A DNA stretch of 5,231 nucleotides from positions 1-5,231 of the forward strand of contig CAYJEQ010000108.1 in NCBI GenBank assembly GCA_964369235.1. Reading direction: 5' to 3'. Below are positions 5,016 to 5,231 of the stretch, one piece after another (the first letter of the stretch is position 1; each line of letters begins with the position of its first letter). Below the pieces are notes generated by a model that did no database searches, was not told the DNA's origin, and saw only the letters and a program-made list of their open reading frames with translations. The stretch is from CAYJEQ01 sp964369235. GTDB taxonomy: Bacteria; Bacillota; Clostridia; Oscillospirales; Ruminococcaceae. Both the position numbers and the translations under genes were made by a program.

Positions 5016-5063
5016 GTGAAAAGTGAAAAGTGAAGAATGAAAAGTGAAAAATGAAAAGTGATG
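5015..5063 (+). repeat. Heptanucleotide tandem repeat, seven units
   Basis: Seven contiguous 7-base units fit the pattern RRTGAAR: AGTGAAA twice, AGTGAAG, AATGAAA, AGTGAAA, AATGAAA, and a final AGTGATG. The array abuts the truncated 126-base copy on the left and ends 8 bases before the next gene's ATG. It contains three ATG triplets within units. The last unit supplies GTGAT, which can pair with the 16S rRNA tail, so the array may have supplied this gene's ribosome site. Confidence 0.8.
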
Positions 5064-5071
5064 GTGCGATA

Positions 5072-5231
5072 ATGAAAAGACAGTTGCAGGGTATAGCAAT
5101 AATTTTATTTAGTTTGGTTGCAACAATAATTTTTGAGTTATTGAATTATAGGTATATTTTTGATTTAGATTTATCGTGGAAACATATTTTTCTATTGATA
5201 GCAGTTGGTGGGTTAGTATGGTGTTTTATTA
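5072..5231 (+). CDS. Small membrane protein, partial (cut by window end)
   Basis: Fifty-three codons are visible with no stop before the right edge. The product starts MKRQLQGIAIILF. One hydrophobic segment spans about residues 7-24. A short polar stretch with aromatic and acidic residues follows (about 25-37). A second hydrophobic segment runs from about 39 to the edge. I do not assign a family, though small two- to four-helix Clostridia proteins often begin this way. The start at 5072 has GTGAT (5058-5062) 9 bases upstream. An in-frame ATG at 5051 lies inside the heptamer array and would add seven residues, with no better ribosome site. The visible Leu codons are mostly TTA and TTG, unlike the CTA-rich genes to the left, but the sample is small. 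Confidence 0.6.
   Translation, partial: MKRQLQGIAIILFSLVATIIFELLNYRYIFDLDLSWKHIFLLIAVGGLVWCFI

Overview
The window looks like chromosomal DNA of an AT-rich, endospore-forming member of the Clostridia. The evidence is a SpoIID-family protein, a sporulation/cell-wall type D-Ala-D-Ala carboxypeptidase, strong AAGGA-type ribosome binding sites, U-run terminators and a Clostridia-style dCTP deaminase. A Lachnospirales-like host is my guess from the style of the proteins; I cannot fix a genus. No mobile-element gene, tRNA, rRNA or CRISPR array is visible.

Layout. Bases 1-218 are non-coding and packed with five strong hairpins, three of which form a candidate four-way-junction RNA closed by a bulged helix. 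A SpoIID-like gene lies on the minus strand (219-1322, or to 1334). A roughly 300-base intergenic region follows, holding a sigma-A-like promoter and a foldable leader for the divergent plus-strand gene at 1633-3222. That gene encodes a DacF/PBP5-type carboxypeptidase with an unusual transmembrane segment and a long basic tail. It ends in a clear terminator (3253-3298). Next comes a small protein with two predicted hydrophobic segments (3503-3868) with its own promoter candidates and terminator, then a 330-base AT-rich gap with a promoter candidate, then dcd (4201-4722). Nine bases after the dcd stop begins a tandem repeat of exact period 126 (two full copies and a truncated third). It runs into an array of seven heptamers and then the start of a small membrane protein cut off by the window end (5072-5231).

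Function. SpoIID (a glycan-strand-cleaving lytic transglycosylase in its family) and the carboxypeptidase (which trims stem peptides) both remodel peptidoglycan and are transcribed divergently, so a shared cell-wall or sporulation context is plausible but inferred. Dcd belongs to pyrimidine nucleotide metabolism and appears to be its own transcription unit.

The most interesting material is non-coding. The two full 126-base units differ mainly inside helices, where both sides change together, while loops, a GG bulge and a UCUAAAA linker stay fixed. The wobble pairs are valid only on the plus strand. This is what a tandemly duplicated structured RNA would look like. The left-edge element has different stem sequences but the same apparent topology and a matching UCUAAA linker. 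Whether these belong to a described RNA family cannot be decided here. All pairings were worked out by eye.
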